NCBI RefSeq assembly: GCF_000373485.1
Contig: NZ_KB891575.1
Coordinates: 524,035 to 588,034, forward strand
Length of the DNA stretch: 64,000 nt
Source of the DNA: Dasania marina DSM 21967
Lineage (GTDB): Bacteria; Pseudomonadota; Gammaproteobacteria; Pseudomonadales; Dasaniaceae
Reading direction: 5' to 3'
The notes under the pieces were generated by a model, which did not search any database, was not told the origin of the DNA, and was given only the letters and a program-made list of their open reading frames with translations. Positions 7,134 through 17,010 of the stretch are shown one piece after another. Position 1 is the stretch's first letter. Each line of letters starts with the position of its first letter. The translations under genes were made by a program, and so were the position numbers.

Positions 7134-10058
7134 ATGTCGACACATAATCCCGCAAGCAGCGATAGTGGCCAGGCCACTATCGATTACGGTATAGATAGAA
7201 AGCAGCTAAAAAACGTTAAGGAGCGTTTTTTACAGGTTAATAGTGTGCGCCTAGAACGCACCCAAAACGCGCTGGGCGACAGGCAGCAGGTTTTTTTACA
7301 GCTGCTGCCGCTATTATTCCACGTTAACCACCCTATACTGCCCGGCTATGTTACTCACCAAACCCCCTTTGGGGTGAGCAACTACACGCCCAATAAAGAG
7401 CAGCGGCTAGCTGCCACCAAACTAGCCCGCAGCTTTACCTATCGCTTTCAGCCGCCTATAGGGCAGCAAATTAACGCCCTGTTTTTAATGGGTTCCTGTG
7501 GCACGGTAGCCCAATCCGATCGTTCCGATATTGATATCTGGGTGTGCCATAGCAATGACATAGATCAGCAAGGCCTGCTACAACTGCGGCAAAAATGCGA
7601 CAAAATTAGCGCATGGGCCATGAGCATAGGGGTAGAAGCTCACTGTTTTTTGATGGATAGCGAAAAATTTAAACAGGGCGAACGCGAAAACCTTTCCGGT
7701 GAAGACTGCGGCAGCAGCCAACATTATTTATTATTGGATGAATTTTACCGCACCGGTTTATTGCTGGCTGGCCGCATACCTATTTGGTGGCTATGCCCCC
7801 CCGAACAAGAGCCGCGCTACGACGACTATGTTAATACGCTAATCACTAAGCGCTTTATACCTAGCGATGATGTGTTGGATTTTGGCAACGTCGGCCAAAT
7901 TCCAGCCGGTGAATTTGTCGGTGCAGGCATATGGCAATTATATAAAGGCATAGACTCGCCCTATAAATCCACCCTTAAAATATTACTGTCCGAAGTCTAC
8001 GCCGACCAATACCCCAACATAGAGCCCTTAAGCTCCGGCTTTAAACGCGCCATCTATAACAACCTGCTCGACATCGATGAGCTAGACCCTTACGTTATGG
8101 TGTTTAGAAAACTGGAGCAGTACCTGCTGGCCCGCAACGAAAAACAACGCTTAGAGCTAATACGCCGCTGTTTTTATTTTAAAGTAGGCAAGGCCTTAAG
8201 CCGGCCGCAAACCCAAAGCGTTAAATCTTGGCAAAGACAATTACTGGAAAAACTCACCGGTGAGTGGCAGTGGCCACGTGAGTATATACACACGCTAGAC
8301 GCCAAAGATAAATGGAAGGTGGCGCGCGTTATGGACGAGCAAAAAGACATAGTGCGCGAGCTCACCAACAGCTACCGTTTTTTATTAGACTTTGCTCGCC
8401 GCACCAAGGCTACCGCCCTAATCAACTCCTCAGACATGACTCTATTAGGGCGTAAACTATACGCGGCCTTTGAGCGTAAAGCGGGCAAAGTAGAATGGAT
8501 AAACCCAGGAATATCCAACAGCTTGGCCGAAGACTACCTCAACTTTTACTATGTAGAAAACAGCAATCACAGTTACTGGGGGGTAAGCACCGAAATACTG
8601 TCGAGTAAAGATACTGAGCAACACGAACCACTTAAACGCGGCGACCATTTAATCGCACTACTGGCCTGGTGCCATTTTAACGGTTTGCTGAGCAGCCACA
8701 CCCGCTGCAATATTATAGGCGGGCCACATGCCGTTAATGAATTTGAACTGCTCAACCTGATACGGGCCCTACAAAAATCACTGCCCATCGCCAGCCAATA
8801 CACCGACCATGCCGCCGAAGCTAACACACAGTTTTCACGGCCTATGCGCCCCAGCCAGCTGCAATTATTTATCAATATAGGCACCGATCCGCTATCTCAT
8901 ATACGCAGCCAGGGCATAGAACGGCTTAGCGACCAAACCGACAGCCTAAGCTACAGCGGTATGCGTGAAAACTTGGTACTCAACATAGAGCAAGTGTTAG
9001 TTAACAGCTGGGGCGAATTAATTACCCAACGTTACGATGGCGAAAGCGCCTTACTGCGCTGCCTGCGCGACTACTTACAAATGATTCCACCGGGTGCAGG
9101 TAAAGCGCTGCCTCACATAGAAATTCATTGCTATTGCGCCAGCCGCGCCAGCGCCATTAGCAACCGGGTTGAAGAATTATTTAATGATATTGCCAGCTGT
9201 TACTACCGCGACAATAAACCTGCCAGCAGCCGCTACATCCTTAACATGCAGCACGACTACTACATCTTGCAGTTTAATAATCAACAACCCAGCATAGAAA
9301 ATATGGGTGAATATAACGATATGCAAGATTATATAGGCGGCAACCAAACCCATTTCAGCCCCTTGGTTTTTGATCGCCATTGCCAAAGTAATAATCCTGT
9401 GGCGGCGCTAAGCCCTTATATGCAGGCCGACAACATCCAAGTGTTTTATTTATGCCAACAACAAAAATCCGACATTTATATTGTTGATGAAAAAGGCGCC
9501 GTCAGCCACTTCAACACCCCCTGCTTAGACAAAAAGAATTTCTTAACGCCATTGGATATGTTTTTACAATCCACCCGCTTTCGTCAAAACAATGAAACCA
9601 TAGACATTGAAATAATCGATACTGAAACTATCGACAGCCAAAGCGACCTTAGCTCTGTCGCACAAGACAACATAAAAGATGTGGATTACTACGAGATTAT
9701 TAGCAAAAAAACCAGCTACACTATCGTGCGCAATAACCCCATCAACCACGAAGGCTGCCCCAATTTTTTTAATGTGCAAGCCATAGCCAAGCGCAACGAT
9801 AACGGTATGTTACTGTTTACTATTTACTGCGACCAAAAAGAATTTAGCGAGCAGGAATACGGCGGCGAACTCTATAACACCGTTGCCAAGCACATACTGC
9901 AACGCCGGCAATCCAAGCAACGCTACCCCTGTTACATTACCGACCTAGATTTAAGCCTAAGCAACGAAAATATAGGTTTAAGCACCCCCACCAATCGTTA
10001 TTTATTTTATAAAAAACGATTGGAGCAGGCACTCAATACTGCATTGTTAAATATTTAA
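7134..10058 (+). CDS. cyaA: class I adenylate cyclase
   Basis: A 974-residue enterobacterial-type (class I) adenylate cyclase. The nucleotidyltransferase signature GSCGTVAQSDRSDIDIW is at 120-136 and carries the catalytic aspartates. The N-terminal half is well conserved (FHVNHPILPGYV near 62). E. coli CyaA is 848 residues; the extra length here is spread through the less conserved C-terminal regulatory half. It makes cAMP for CRP-dependent control. cyaA near lptM, dapF and xerC is the ancestral gammaproteobacterial order, but cyaY is not seen in the window. Confidence 0.95.
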   Translation: MSTHNPASSDSGQATIDYGIDRKQLKNVKERFLQVNSVRLERTQNALGDRQQVFLQLLPLLFHVNHPILPGYVTHQTPFGVSNYTPNKEQRLAATKLARSFTYRFQPPIGQQINALFLMGSCGTVAQSDRSDIDIWVCHSNDIDQQGLLQLRQKCDKISAWAMSIGVEAHCFLMDSEKFKQGERENLSGEDCGSSQHYLLLDEFYRTGLLLAGRIPIWWLCPPEQEPRYDDYVNTLITKRFIPSDDVLDFGNVGQIPAGEFVGAGIWQLYKGIDSPYKSTLKILLSEVYADQYPNIEPLSSGFKRAIYNNLLDIDELDPYVMVFRKLEQYLLARNEKQRLELIRRCFYFKVGKALSRPQTQSVKSWQRQLLEKLTGEWQWPREYIHTLDAKDKWKVARVMDEQKDIVRELTNSYRFLLDFARRTKATALINSSDMTLLGRKLYAAFERKAGKVEWINPGISNSLAEDYLNFYYVENSNHSYWGVSTEILSSKDTEQHEPLKRGDHLIALLAWCHFNGLLSSHTRCNIIGGPHAVNEFELLNLIRALQKSLPIASQYTDHAAEANTQFSRPMRPSQLQLFINIGTDPLSHIRSQGIERLSDQTDSLSYSGMRENLVLNIEQVLVNSWGELITQRYDGESALLRCLRDYLQMIPPGAGKALPHIEIHCYCASRASAISNRVEELFNDIASCYYRDNKPASSRYILNMQHDYYILQFNNQQPSIENMGEYNDMQDYIGGNQTHFSPLVFDRHCQSNNPVAALSPYMQADNIQVFYLCQQQKSDIYIVDEKGAVSHFNTPCLDKKNFLTPLDMFLQSTRFRQNNETIDIEIIDTETIDSQSDLSSVAQDNIKDVDYYEIISKKTSYTIVRNNPINHEGCPNFFNVQAIAKRNDNGMLLFTIYCDQKEFSEQEYGGELYNTVAKHILQRRQSKQRYPCYITDLDLSLSNENIGLSTPTNRYLFYKKRLEQALNTALLNI

Positions 10059-10090
10059 TTAACTAGGAAGAGCCAAGGCTTGCCACCCCA

Positions 10091-11017
10091 ATGACCAACA
10101 CCCCAGATTACCAACAGGTATTTCAAGAAGTAGCCGCCCATTTAAAAAATGTAGACGACTGCGGTAAGGTTGCCTCATATATCCCCGAACTCAGCAAGAT
10201 AGACCCCAATAAATTAGGCATACACCTTACTACCACCAAGCAAGAGCACTATGCCTTTGGTGACTACGATGAAACTTTTTCTATACAAAGCATAGCCAAA
10301 GTATTCTCCCTGACCTTAGCCTTAAAAATTGTAGGCAAAGACATGTGGAACAGAGTAGGCGTGGAGCCTTCGGGCTCGCCGTTTAACTCCTTGGTGCAGT
10401 TAGAGTACGAAAAAGGTATACCTCGCAACCCCTTTATCAATGCCGGTGCGATTGTGGTGTGCGATATTTTGGTAAGCCACCTGCACAATCCCAAACACGA
10501 TCTATTGGAATTTATCCGTAGCAGCTCGGGCCTTGCCCATATTAACTACTCCCCCAAATTGGTTGAGTCGGAAAAAAATACCGGTTACAGAAATTATGCC
10601 GTTGCTAATTTTATGAAAGATTTTGGCAATATACACAATGACGTAGAGACCGTATTGGATTTATATTTTCACCTGTGCTCCATTGAAATGAGCTGTAAAG
10701 ACCTGACCCAGGCTTTCTTATTTCTCGCCGCCGGTGGTGTAAACCCTATCACCAATAACACAATTATCAGCAGGGAAAGAACCAAGCGTATCAATTCTAT
10801 TATGCTGATGTGCGGTTTTTATGACGAAGCCGGTGAGTTTGCCTTTAAAACTGGCTTGCCCGGCAAGAGTGGCGTAGGGGGCGGTATCGTTGCGGTACAC
10901 CCCGGTGAATTCTGTATTGCGGTTTGGAGCCCCAAGCTCAACAGCCGCGGCAACTCTTATATGGGCATGCGACTACTTGAGGCCATTACCACCAAAACCA
11001 AGTCGTCTATATTTTAG
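10091..11017 (+). CDS. glsA: glutaminase
   Basis: A 308-residue serine-dependent beta-lactamase-like glutaminase, the usual length. The catalytic S-x-x-K motif is SIAK at 67-70; NPFINAGAI, ANFMKDFGN and GKSGVGGGI are further family motifs. It hydrolyses L-glutamine to glutamate and ammonia. It sits 32 bases after cyaA and may share its transcript. The last codons and stop lie in a palindrome (TCGTCTA at 11003-11009 with TAGACGA at 11015-11021), followed at once by a 7-bp repeat array. Confidence 0.95.
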   Translation: MTNTPDYQQVFQEVAAHLKNVDDCGKVASYIPELSKIDPNKLGIHLTTTKQEHYAFGDYDETFSIQSIAKVFSLTLALKIVGKDMWNRVGVEPSGSPFNSLVQLEYEKGIPRNPFINAGAIVVCDILVSHLHNPKHDLLEFIRSSSGLAHINYSPKLVESEKNTGYRNYAVANFMKDFGNIHNDVETVLDLYFHLCSIEMSCKDLTQAFLFLAAGGVNPITNNTIISRERTKRINSIMLMCGFYDEAGEFAFKTGLPGKSGVGGGIVAVHPGEFCIAVWSPKLNSRGNSYMGMRLLEAITTKTKSSIF

Positions 11018-11019
11018 AC

Positions 11020-11068
11020 GATAAGCGATAAGCGATAAGCGATAAGCGATAAGCGATAAGCGATAAAA
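11020..11068. repeat. heptanucleotide array, (GATAAGC)6 plus a partial unit
   Basis: Six perfect copies of GATAAGC from 11020 to 11061, then a broken unit. In the AAG register this is AAGCGAT. It begins inside the palindrome holding the glsA stop codon, reading outward from the gene. Confidence 0.97.
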
Positions 11069-11111
11069 TTCTGTCTACAGCTAACCTACTGTCAACTACT
11101 TTTACTTTTTT

Positions 11112-11139
11112 TAGCGACTAAAAACTAGCGACTGGCGAC
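11112..11139. repeat. TAG-type heptad array (4 units)
   Basis: TAGCGAC, TAAAAAC, TAGCGAC, TGGCGAC in perfect 7-bp register just beyond the stop of the DUF4124 gene. On the minus strand, outward from that gene, it reads GTCGCCA GTCGCTA and so on. Confidence 0.9.
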
Positions 11140-11143
11140 TTCC

Positions 11144-11647
11144 CTACAATTCTTCCAATGTTTTATTACGCGCCTCTAACTGCGCTCGCACTTTTTTGGC
11201 CTCATCCACCATCTCTGGCATTTTGCTCACATCAGGCGTGCCATCGGGGTTGAGTAAATTGCTACCAGCACTTGCCGCCTCGGCAACCTCCACTATAGTC
11301 GGCGCTACCATGCTATTAACAGTGCTAGGCATATCTTGGGCCTGCAGTTGCGACAAGGCATAGTTAGGTATCTGATTATAATTATCGGTAAATTGCCAAT
11401 TGCCCTCTTTATCCTGCCATTTATACAGCTGTTTTTTAGTGCTCTGAAAAACTGGCCTGCCGCCTGCTATTTCGCTGGTGGTGTTGGCGACCTTGCTAAC
11501 ACTTTCGGTAATTTTATCTAGGGTTTTTTCATCGGGCAACCAATCACGGGGTGACATAATCGGCTTGCCGTTTTGGCCGGGCATAATCATAGGCACGATA
11601 AAGCCCAGTACAATTAGAGGTAAAAAAATGCGTATGTACTTCCACAT
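11144..11647 (-). CDS. DUF4124-containing membrane-anchored protein
   Basis: A 167-residue protein with one N-terminal hydrophobic segment (IFLPLIVLGFIVPMIM) that anchors or exports it. The core, LYKWQDKEGNWQFTDN near residue 75, is the DUF4124 motif of many small gammaproteobacterial envelope proteins. The C-terminus is charged and helical (EAKKVRAQLEARNKTLEEL). Function is unknown. It begins 7 bases after the DUF3187 gene, so the two are probably cotranscribed. Confidence 0.8.
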   Translation of the reverse strand: MWKYIRIFLPLIVLGFIVPMIMPGQNGKPIMSPRDWLPDEKTLDKITESVSKVANTTSEIAGGRPVFQSTKKQLYKWQDKEGNWQFTDNYNQIPNYALSQLQAQDMPSTVNSMVAPTIVEVAEAASAGSNLLNPDGTPDVSKMPEMVDEAKKVRAQLEARNKTLEEL

Positions 11648-11654
11648 GGCTTAG

Positions 11655-12659
11655 TTACCTCCACTCACCCATTCTTAATGCAAACATAAACACCACATCA
11701 GGTGCAGTTTCTACCGCGATATCTTCGCTAATCGAAAAATCCAACACTAATTTCTCAGTCACTTTAATACTGGCGCCCAGCAATAACTGCACCGAGTCAT
11801 CGCCTATTTGTTTCAAGGCACTATTATAAAAGGCGCTGTGAAAATCCAATTGGGTTTTAAACGACAGGCTCTCGCTATAAGCCCAGCTTAAGGTAGTAGA
11901 GCCAAACCATACTTGATCCTCTTGCTGTTGCGCCAGTACTTCGCCATCGCCCAAATTTAGCAGGCCACCGCTGAGGTGAAAGTTAATACCGTAATCGTCT
12001 TTTAATGTGCGGTCCGTTAGGTGCAGGCTTATATAACTATCGGCCGCATCGGAACCGCGCAGCCTGTCGACACTGCCCGTGGAAAATTTATAACCGGCGC
12101 GCAGGGCCCAACTACGTTGGGCGTTTTTTGCTATTTGATAAGCCGCGGCCAGCGTCACATCGCCTAAGCCCTGGCCATTGTCCTGCATATCCAACAGCAC
12201 TTGCTCGCCATTTTGGTAGGCGTAGCGCAGTTGATCTTGGGGGTAATTCACTCTATCGCCATCGGGCAACCCAAAGGCATCGTGCCAGTCCTCTATGAAG
12301 CCATCCAGAGCACCGCCTTGATGGCTAATCACCGGCAAGCTTAAACCCAACTCCCAACCCTGCGCTAGGCCATACTTCCAATTAAGCGTTGAGCGGTAAG
12401 TTTCGCCATCTAAAGTAATCGCCTCATCACCGCGGCTTTCAACGACAAAGGTATTGCTGTTCTCGGCGCTTAACGCCCCCTGCCAGTAACCGCTGCGAGT
12501 CAGCTTGGCGCTTTGGGCGTCGGGCAGGCCATGTATTTGCACCAAGGGGTTGCGATTGGCGCTGAGAAAGGGCTGATCCAAGCTAGCCCCATAGCTTGTG
12601 CCACTCACGGCTATGGTCGATGCCATCGCCAAGGTTTTTACCACTTTATCAATCTGCAC
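11655..12659 (-). CDS. DUF3187 family outer-membrane-type protein
   Basis: A 334-residue exported protein with signal peptide (AMASTIAVSGTSYGA). Many alternating hydrophobic/aromatic segments suggest a beta-barrel (WELGLSLPVISHQGGALDGFIEDWHDAFGLP is typical of DUF3187). The start is GTG at 12659, chosen because AGGAG lies 7 bases upstream. No biochemical role is known. The gene pairs with the DUF4124 gene and is divergent from lptM. Confidence 0.82.
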   Translation of the reverse strand: MQIDKVVKTLAMASTIAVSGTSYGASLDQPFLSANRNPLVQIHGLPDAQSAKLTRSGYWQGALSAENSNTFVVESRGDEAITLDGETYRSTLNWKYGLAQGWELGLSLPVISHQGGALDGFIEDWHDAFGLPDGDRVNYPQDQLRYAYQNGEQVLLDMQDNGQGLGDVTLAAAYQIAKNAQRSWALRAGYKFSTGSVDRLRGSDAADSYISLHLTDRTLKDDYGINFHLSGGLLNLGDGEVLAQQQEDQVWFGSTTLSWAYSESLSFKTQLDFHSAFYNSALKQIGDDSVQLLLGASIKVTEKLVLDFSISEDIAVETAPDVVFMFALRMGEWR

Positions 12660-12782
12660 CCCGTACTCCTTTATCTGTATTTATCGTTCGTTGCTATGGT
12701 TAACTCTAGCAAAGCTTAGATCAAGCCTTTGCTACCGTGCTGGGCAACGGTATAATCGCGGCTCATTTGCCTGGATTTTATT

Positions 12783-12989
12783 ATGCGCCTGCCTGCACCT
12801 TTCATATTGATTAGCTTATTACTGCTATTAGCTGGCTGCGGCCAAAAAGGGCCTTTATTTCTGCCCACCGATGAAATGCCGGAGCAAAGCAATCAGGCAG
12901 ACATCCAACCAGGCAATCAGTCAGCTAATCAATCAGGGGATCAACAGCCTGATGCGCCAGTAGCGGCTAGCGACGCCAACGCTAACTAA
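12783..12989 (+). CDS. lptM: LptM (YifL-type) small lipoprotein
   Basis: A 68-residue lipoprotein: hydrophobic leader, lipobox LLAGC, then the invariant GQKGPLFLP. The tail is Q/N/D/A-rich and low complexity. In E. coli LptM binds the LptDE translocon and aids its oxidative maturation. The position just before lysA and dapF matches the pseudomonad/E. coli order, where this gene was long annotated as a lysA-associated lipoprotein. Confidence 0.93.
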   Translation: MRLPAPFILISLLLLLAGCGQKGPLFLPTDEMPEQSNQADIQPGNQSANQSGDQQPDAPVAASDANAN

Positions 12990-13028
12990 TCCCTTTTTTT
13001 ATTTCTACCCTTTTATAGGTTTCATCTT

Positions 13029-14279
13029 ATGGACGCTTTTCTATATCAAGACAATGAGTTATTTGCTGAGCAAGTGGCCCTCACGCAAATAGCTGAAACC
13101 TATGGCACCCCCACGTATGTGTATTCACGTCGCCATCTTGAAGAGCGCTTTTTATCTTATCAAAACGCACTACAAGGCCGCGAGCACTTAATTTGCTACG
13201 CTGTTAAAGCCAACTCCAATATCGCGGTGTTAAATGTGCTGGCGCGCTTGGGTTCGGGTTTTGACATCGTCTCTATAGGCGAGCTAGAGCGGGTATTAGC
13301 CGCCGGTGGTGAGGCTAGCAAAATCGTCTATTCCGGTGTGGCTAAAACCCAAGCCGATATCGCCCACGCCCTTAAGGCCGGTATACACTGCTTTAATGTA
13401 GAGTCAGAAGACGAGTTAGAAGCCATTAACCAAGTGGCCGCCCAGCTCAATATGCCCGCACGCGTGTCGCTGCGCCTCAACCCCAATGTGGATGCCAAAA
13501 CCCATCCCTATATTTCTACCGGCTTAAAAGATAACAAATTCGGTATCGATATCGCCCGCGCGCCTAAAGTGTACCAACACGCCAACAGCCTTAGCCATAT
13601 AGAGGTGATAGGTGTGGATTGCCACATAGGCTCGCAGCTCACCGACATCAGCCCCTTTTTAGATGCCCTAGACATACTACTGGCCTTAATCGACCAGCTA
13701 GCCGAGCAAGGCATTACTATTAAGCACCTAGATTTAGGCGGCGGCTTAGGGGTGCGTTACCACGATGAAACACCACCAGAGCCAGCCGAATACGTAGCGG
13801 CCGTGCTAGACCGCCTAGGCGACAGGAAACTTACCCTAGCCTTTGAGCCCGGCCGCTCTATTGCCGCCAATGCCGGTGTGTTGCTAACCAAGGTGGAGTA
13901 CCTCAAGTGCAACCCGCATAAAAACTTTGCCATTATCGATGCCGCCATGAACGACATGATACGCCCAGCCCTGTACCAAGCGTGGATGAACATACTCCCC
14001 GTTACGCCCAGAGCCGAGGGCCAGTCGCGAAGCTACGATATTGTTGGCCCGGTATGCGAAACTGGCGATTTTTTAGGTAAAGACCGCGAACTAATATTAG
14101 AACAGGGCGACTTATTAGCTGTCGCTGGCGCTGGCGCCTATGGCTTTACCATGAGTTCCAATTACAATAGCCGAGGCCGCGCCGCAGAAATCATGGTCGA
14201 TGGCGACAACTGCCATGTGATACGCGCCCGCGAAACCATCGCCGACCTGATGCTAGGTGAAGCCGTACTGCCCGGCTAG
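13029..14279 (+). CDS. lysA: diaminopimelate decarboxylase
   Basis: A 416-residue PLP-dependent decarboxylase of the alanine-racemase-like fold. The PLP lysine is in ICYAVKANSN (near residue 60); GGGLGV binds phosphate, and GPVCETGDFLGKDR and the AGAYGFTMSSNYN segment are diagnostic of LysA. It converts meso-diaminopimelate to lysine, the last step of the pathway. dapF, for the preceding step, follows in the same direction. Confidence 0.97.
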   Translation: MDAFLYQDNELFAEQVALTQIAETYGTPTYVYSRRHLEERFLSYQNALQGREHLICYAVKANSNIAVLNVLARLGSGFDIVSIGELERVLAAGGEASKIVYSGVAKTQADIAHALKAGIHCFNVESEDELEAINQVAAQLNMPARVSLRLNPNVDAKTHPYISTGLKDNKFGIDIARAPKVYQHANSLSHIEVIGVDCHIGSQLTDISPFLDALDILLALIDQLAEQGITIKHLDLGGGLGVRYHDETPPEPAEYVAAVLDRLGDRKLTLAFEPGRSIAANAGVLLTKVEYLKCNPHKNFAIIDAAMNDMIRPALYQAWMNILPVTPRAEGQSRSYDIVGPVCETGDFLGKDRELILEQGDLLAVAGAGAYGFTMSSNYNSRGRAAEIMVDGDNCHVIRARETIADLMLGEAVLPG

Positions 14280-14393
14280 TCCATATCGGCAGGCATCACA
14301 GATTAACCACGCGCCCCCATAGACAAGCAACGGGCGGGCGCCCTAATGAGTCGTTGGGCAGGCTAAAGCCGCCACGCCGCTCTGGATACAGCC

Positions 14394-15224
14394 ATGCTGT
14401 TACGCTTTACCAAAATGCACGGCCTAGGTAACGACTTCGTGGTGATAGACCTCATCACCCAACGTTACCGCCTGCGTCAAAAAGACCTACTACACATAGC
14501 CGACCGCCACTTTGGCATAGGCTGCGATCAAATCTTAGTGGTAGAGCCGCCCCGCAATCCCGAAGTAGACTTTTGCTACCGCATCTACAACTGCGATGGC
14601 AGCGAAGTAGAGCAATGCGGCAATGGCGCGCGCTGCTTTGCCCAATTTGTGCTGGATAAAAAACTCACCGGCAAAAGCAAAATCAAAGTAGAAACTAGCA
14701 GCGGCGTGATAGAGCTGGCGGTTACCGCCGACCAACAAGTGCGCGTTAACATGGGCAAGCCTATATTAAACCCTAGCGACATCCCCTTTACTGCCGACAG
14801 CCAGGCCGCCAGCTACACCCTAGAGCAGGCCGGGCAAAACTACAGCCTGGGCGCCGTTTCTATGGGCAACCCCCACGGCGTATTAGTCGTCGATAACGTA
14901 GACAGCGCCCCGGTTGCGCAACTAGGGCCACAGCTAGAGGCACACCCACGCTTTCCGCAAAAAGCCAACATAGGCTTTATGCAGGTGGTGGACCGTCGCC
15001 ATATAAAACTGCGGGTGTTTGAGCGCGGCGTAGGTGAAACCCTAGCCTGCGGCACCGGCGCTTGCGCTGCGGTAGTCGCTGGCCAAGAACAAGGCCTACT
15101 AGACCAAAGCGTTACCGTACAGCTACCCGGCGGCCAATTACTGATAGAGTGGCGCGGCCCGGGCCATCCCGTTATGATGACGGGGCCTGCCACCACAGTA
15201 TTTGAAGGGACGATTCAACTATAA
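14394..15224 (+). CDS. dapF: diaminopimelate epimerase
   Basis: A 276-residue DapF. The two active-site cysteines are in CGNGARCFA (near residue 76) and ACGTGACA (near 221); the N-terminal [15 protein letters not shown] is also characteristic. It interconverts LL- and meso-diaminopimelate for lysine and peptidoglycan. It heads the conserved dapF-DUF484-xerC-yigB run. Confidence 0.97.
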   Translation: MLLRFTKMHGLGNDFVVIDLITQRYRLRQKDLLHIADRHFGIGCDQILVVEPPRNPEVDFCYRIYNCDGSEVEQCGNGARCFAQFVLDKKLTGKSKIKVETSSGVIELAVTADQQVRVNMGKPILNPSDIPFTADSQAASYTLEQAGQNYSLGAVSMGNPHGVLVVDNVDSAPVAQLGPQLEAHPRFPQKANIGFMQVVDRRHIKLRVFERGVGETLACGTGACAAVVAGQEQGLLDQSVTVQLPGGQLLIEWRGPGHPVMMTGPATTVFEGTIQL

Positions 15225-15325
15225 GTCAGTCAATTATAAATAGCCCCGCTATAAATCAGTCAGCTATAGCTAGGTCATTAATAAACCGGCAGCAATAACC
15301 TCATCACCCATAACAGGAACTTTGC

Positions 15326-16015
15326 GTGAGTAAGCATAATAACGATATTGAAGTCACTGAAGAGCAAGTGGCGCTATACCTAAAAAACCACCCCGGCTTT
15401 TTTCTAAAACGTGACGACTTGCTGTGCGAAATTGAGCTAACGCACTCCAGCGGTGAAGCCGTATCGCTGCTAGAGCGGCAAGTAAGCCTGTTGCGCGAGC
15501 GCAATATGGATATACGCAGCCGCCTTAACAGCCTGCTAGACAATGCCCGCAACAACGACCGCCTGTTTGAAAAAACCAAAGCCATAGTGCTAGCCCTGCT
15601 AGAAGCCAAAAGCCTAGACAGCATTGTTAACACCCTTACCCGCGGCTTAAAAAACGAATTCGCCATGGACTATGCCAGCCTGATTTTGTTTGCCGACCCG
15701 CAAACCCATCGCAACAGTGCCTCACGCATAGTGCCCTTGGATGACGCCTTTCACGCCATACCCGGCCTACTAAAAAGCAACAAGGCCACCTGCGGCGTAT
15801 TGCGCCCCGAAGAGCTGGCGTTTTTATTCCCCAACCAACATAGAGACGTAGGCTCCGCCGCTGTTGTGCCGTTAAGCTTTGGCCACCCGCTGGGCGTCAT
15901 TGCCATAGGCAGCAAAGACTCGCACTATTTTCGCTCCAGCATGGGGACCTTGTTTTTAGGCTACATCGCCGAAGTGCTTAACCGCATACTGCCTCGCTAC
16001 CTCAGCTTAAACTAA
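15326..16015 (+). CDS. DUF484 family GAF-like protein
   Basis: A 229-residue DUF484 (YigA-type) protein. An N-terminal helical region (EEQVALYLKNHPGFFLKRDDLL, then a coiled-coil-like LLERQVSLLRERN stretch) leads into a GAF-like C-terminal domain. The start is GTG at 15326 with AGGAAC upstream. It is invariably next to xerC in this lineage, but its function is not established. It ends 4 bases before xerC. Confidence 0.93.
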   Translation: MSKHNNDIEVTEEQVALYLKNHPGFFLKRDDLLCEIELTHSSGEAVSLLERQVSLLRERNMDIRSRLNSLLDNARNNDRLFEKTKAIVLALLEAKSLDSIVNTLTRGLKNEFAMDYASLILFADPQTHRNSASRIVPLDDAFHAIPGLLKSNKATCGVLRPEELAFLFPNQHRDVGSAAVVPLSFGHPLGVIAIGSKDSHYFRSSMGTLFLGYIAEVLNRILPRYLSLN

Positions 16016-16019
16016 GCCC

Positions 16020-16931
16020 ATGAGCCGCGAGGATTGGCAACAGCAAATCGATGAGTTCATCGATGAGCTAAACACCGTGCGCAGGCTCTCGCCCCACACC
16101 CTTAGCAGCTATCGCCGCGACTTAGAAAAATTCGCCCAGTACTGCAACAGCATCAACATAGCCCACGCCGAACTAGCCCTTAGCGCCCATGTGCGGCAGT
16201 GGGTAGCAGCGCAGTTTCGACAAGGGGCCAGCGGCCGCAGCCTGCAGCGCGGGCTATCATCACTGCGCAGCTTTTATAAATACCGCACTCGCAAAGGCAG
16301 CCAACACAACCCCGCACTGGGTATAGCCGCACCCAAGTCCGCCAAGAAACTGCCCAAAGCCCTAGACGCCGACAGCGTGGGGCAACTACTCAACATAGAC
16401 ACCGACAATTGGATAGGGCTGCGCGACTGCGCCATTTTAGAATTGTTTTACTCCTCGGGTTTGCGGCTATCCGAATTGGTGGGCATTAATATTCACGATA
16501 TAGACTGGGGCGATGCCCTGCTCACCGTCACCGGTAAAGGTAATAAAAGCCGCAGCCTGCCCATAGGCCGTTACGCCATTAGCGCGCTGCAAGCTTGGCT
16601 GGCGGTGCGCGAACAAGTTACCCCCGCAGACAACGCGCTGTTTATAGGCAACAAAGGCCAACGCTTAGGCCAGCGCGCCATACAACTACGGTTAAAAAAA
16701 CACAGCCTAGTGCAGGGCATGAACCAAAACGTCAACCCGCATATGCTGCGTCACTCCTTTGCCAGCCATATGCTGGAATCCAGCGGCGATCTACGCGCAG
16801 TGCAAGAACTGCTAGGCCACGCCAATATCTCCACCACCCAGGTGTATACGCATTTAGATTTTCAACACCTAGCCAAGGTGTATGACGCCGCCCACCCGCG
16901 TGCCAACCGCAGTAAAAAAAGCAGTAAATAG
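16020..16931 (+). CDS. xerC: tyrosine recombinase XerC
   Basis: A 303-residue site-specific recombinase. An N-terminal SAM-like DNA-binding domain (LSPHTLSSYRRDLEKF) is followed by the catalytic domain with R in SSGLRLSEL, K in GKGNKSR, H-x-x-R in HMLRHSFASH, H in LGHANIS and nucleophile Y in TQVYTHLDF. With XerD it resolves chromosome dimers at dif. No dif site was recognised in the window. Confidence 0.96.
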   Translation: MSREDWQQQIDEFIDELNTVRRLSPHTLSSYRRDLEKFAQYCNSINIAHAELALSAHVRQWVAAQFRQGASGRSLQRGLSSLRSFYKYRTRKGSQHNPALGIAAPKSAKKLPKALDADSVGQLLNIDTDNWIGLRDCAILELFYSSGLRLSELVGINIHDIDWGDALLTVTGKGNKSRSLPIGRYAISALQAWLAVREQVTPADNALFIGNKGQRLGQRAIQLRLKKHSLVQGMNQNVNPHMLRHSFASHMLESSGDLRAVQELLGHANISTTQVYTHLDFQHLAKVYDAAHPRANRSKKSSK

Positions 16932-17010
16932 CTCTGCCAGTAACTCAATAAATACTTTTATTATCAACTCAACTAATAATTCAGCAACAGCAGCGACGGT
17001 AATCAATAAT

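Noticed and set aside
16882-17010. N-terminal extension of YigB overlapping xerC
   Set aside because: The 43 extra residues are N/S/T low complexity; the HAD motif I follows normally from the ATG at 17011.
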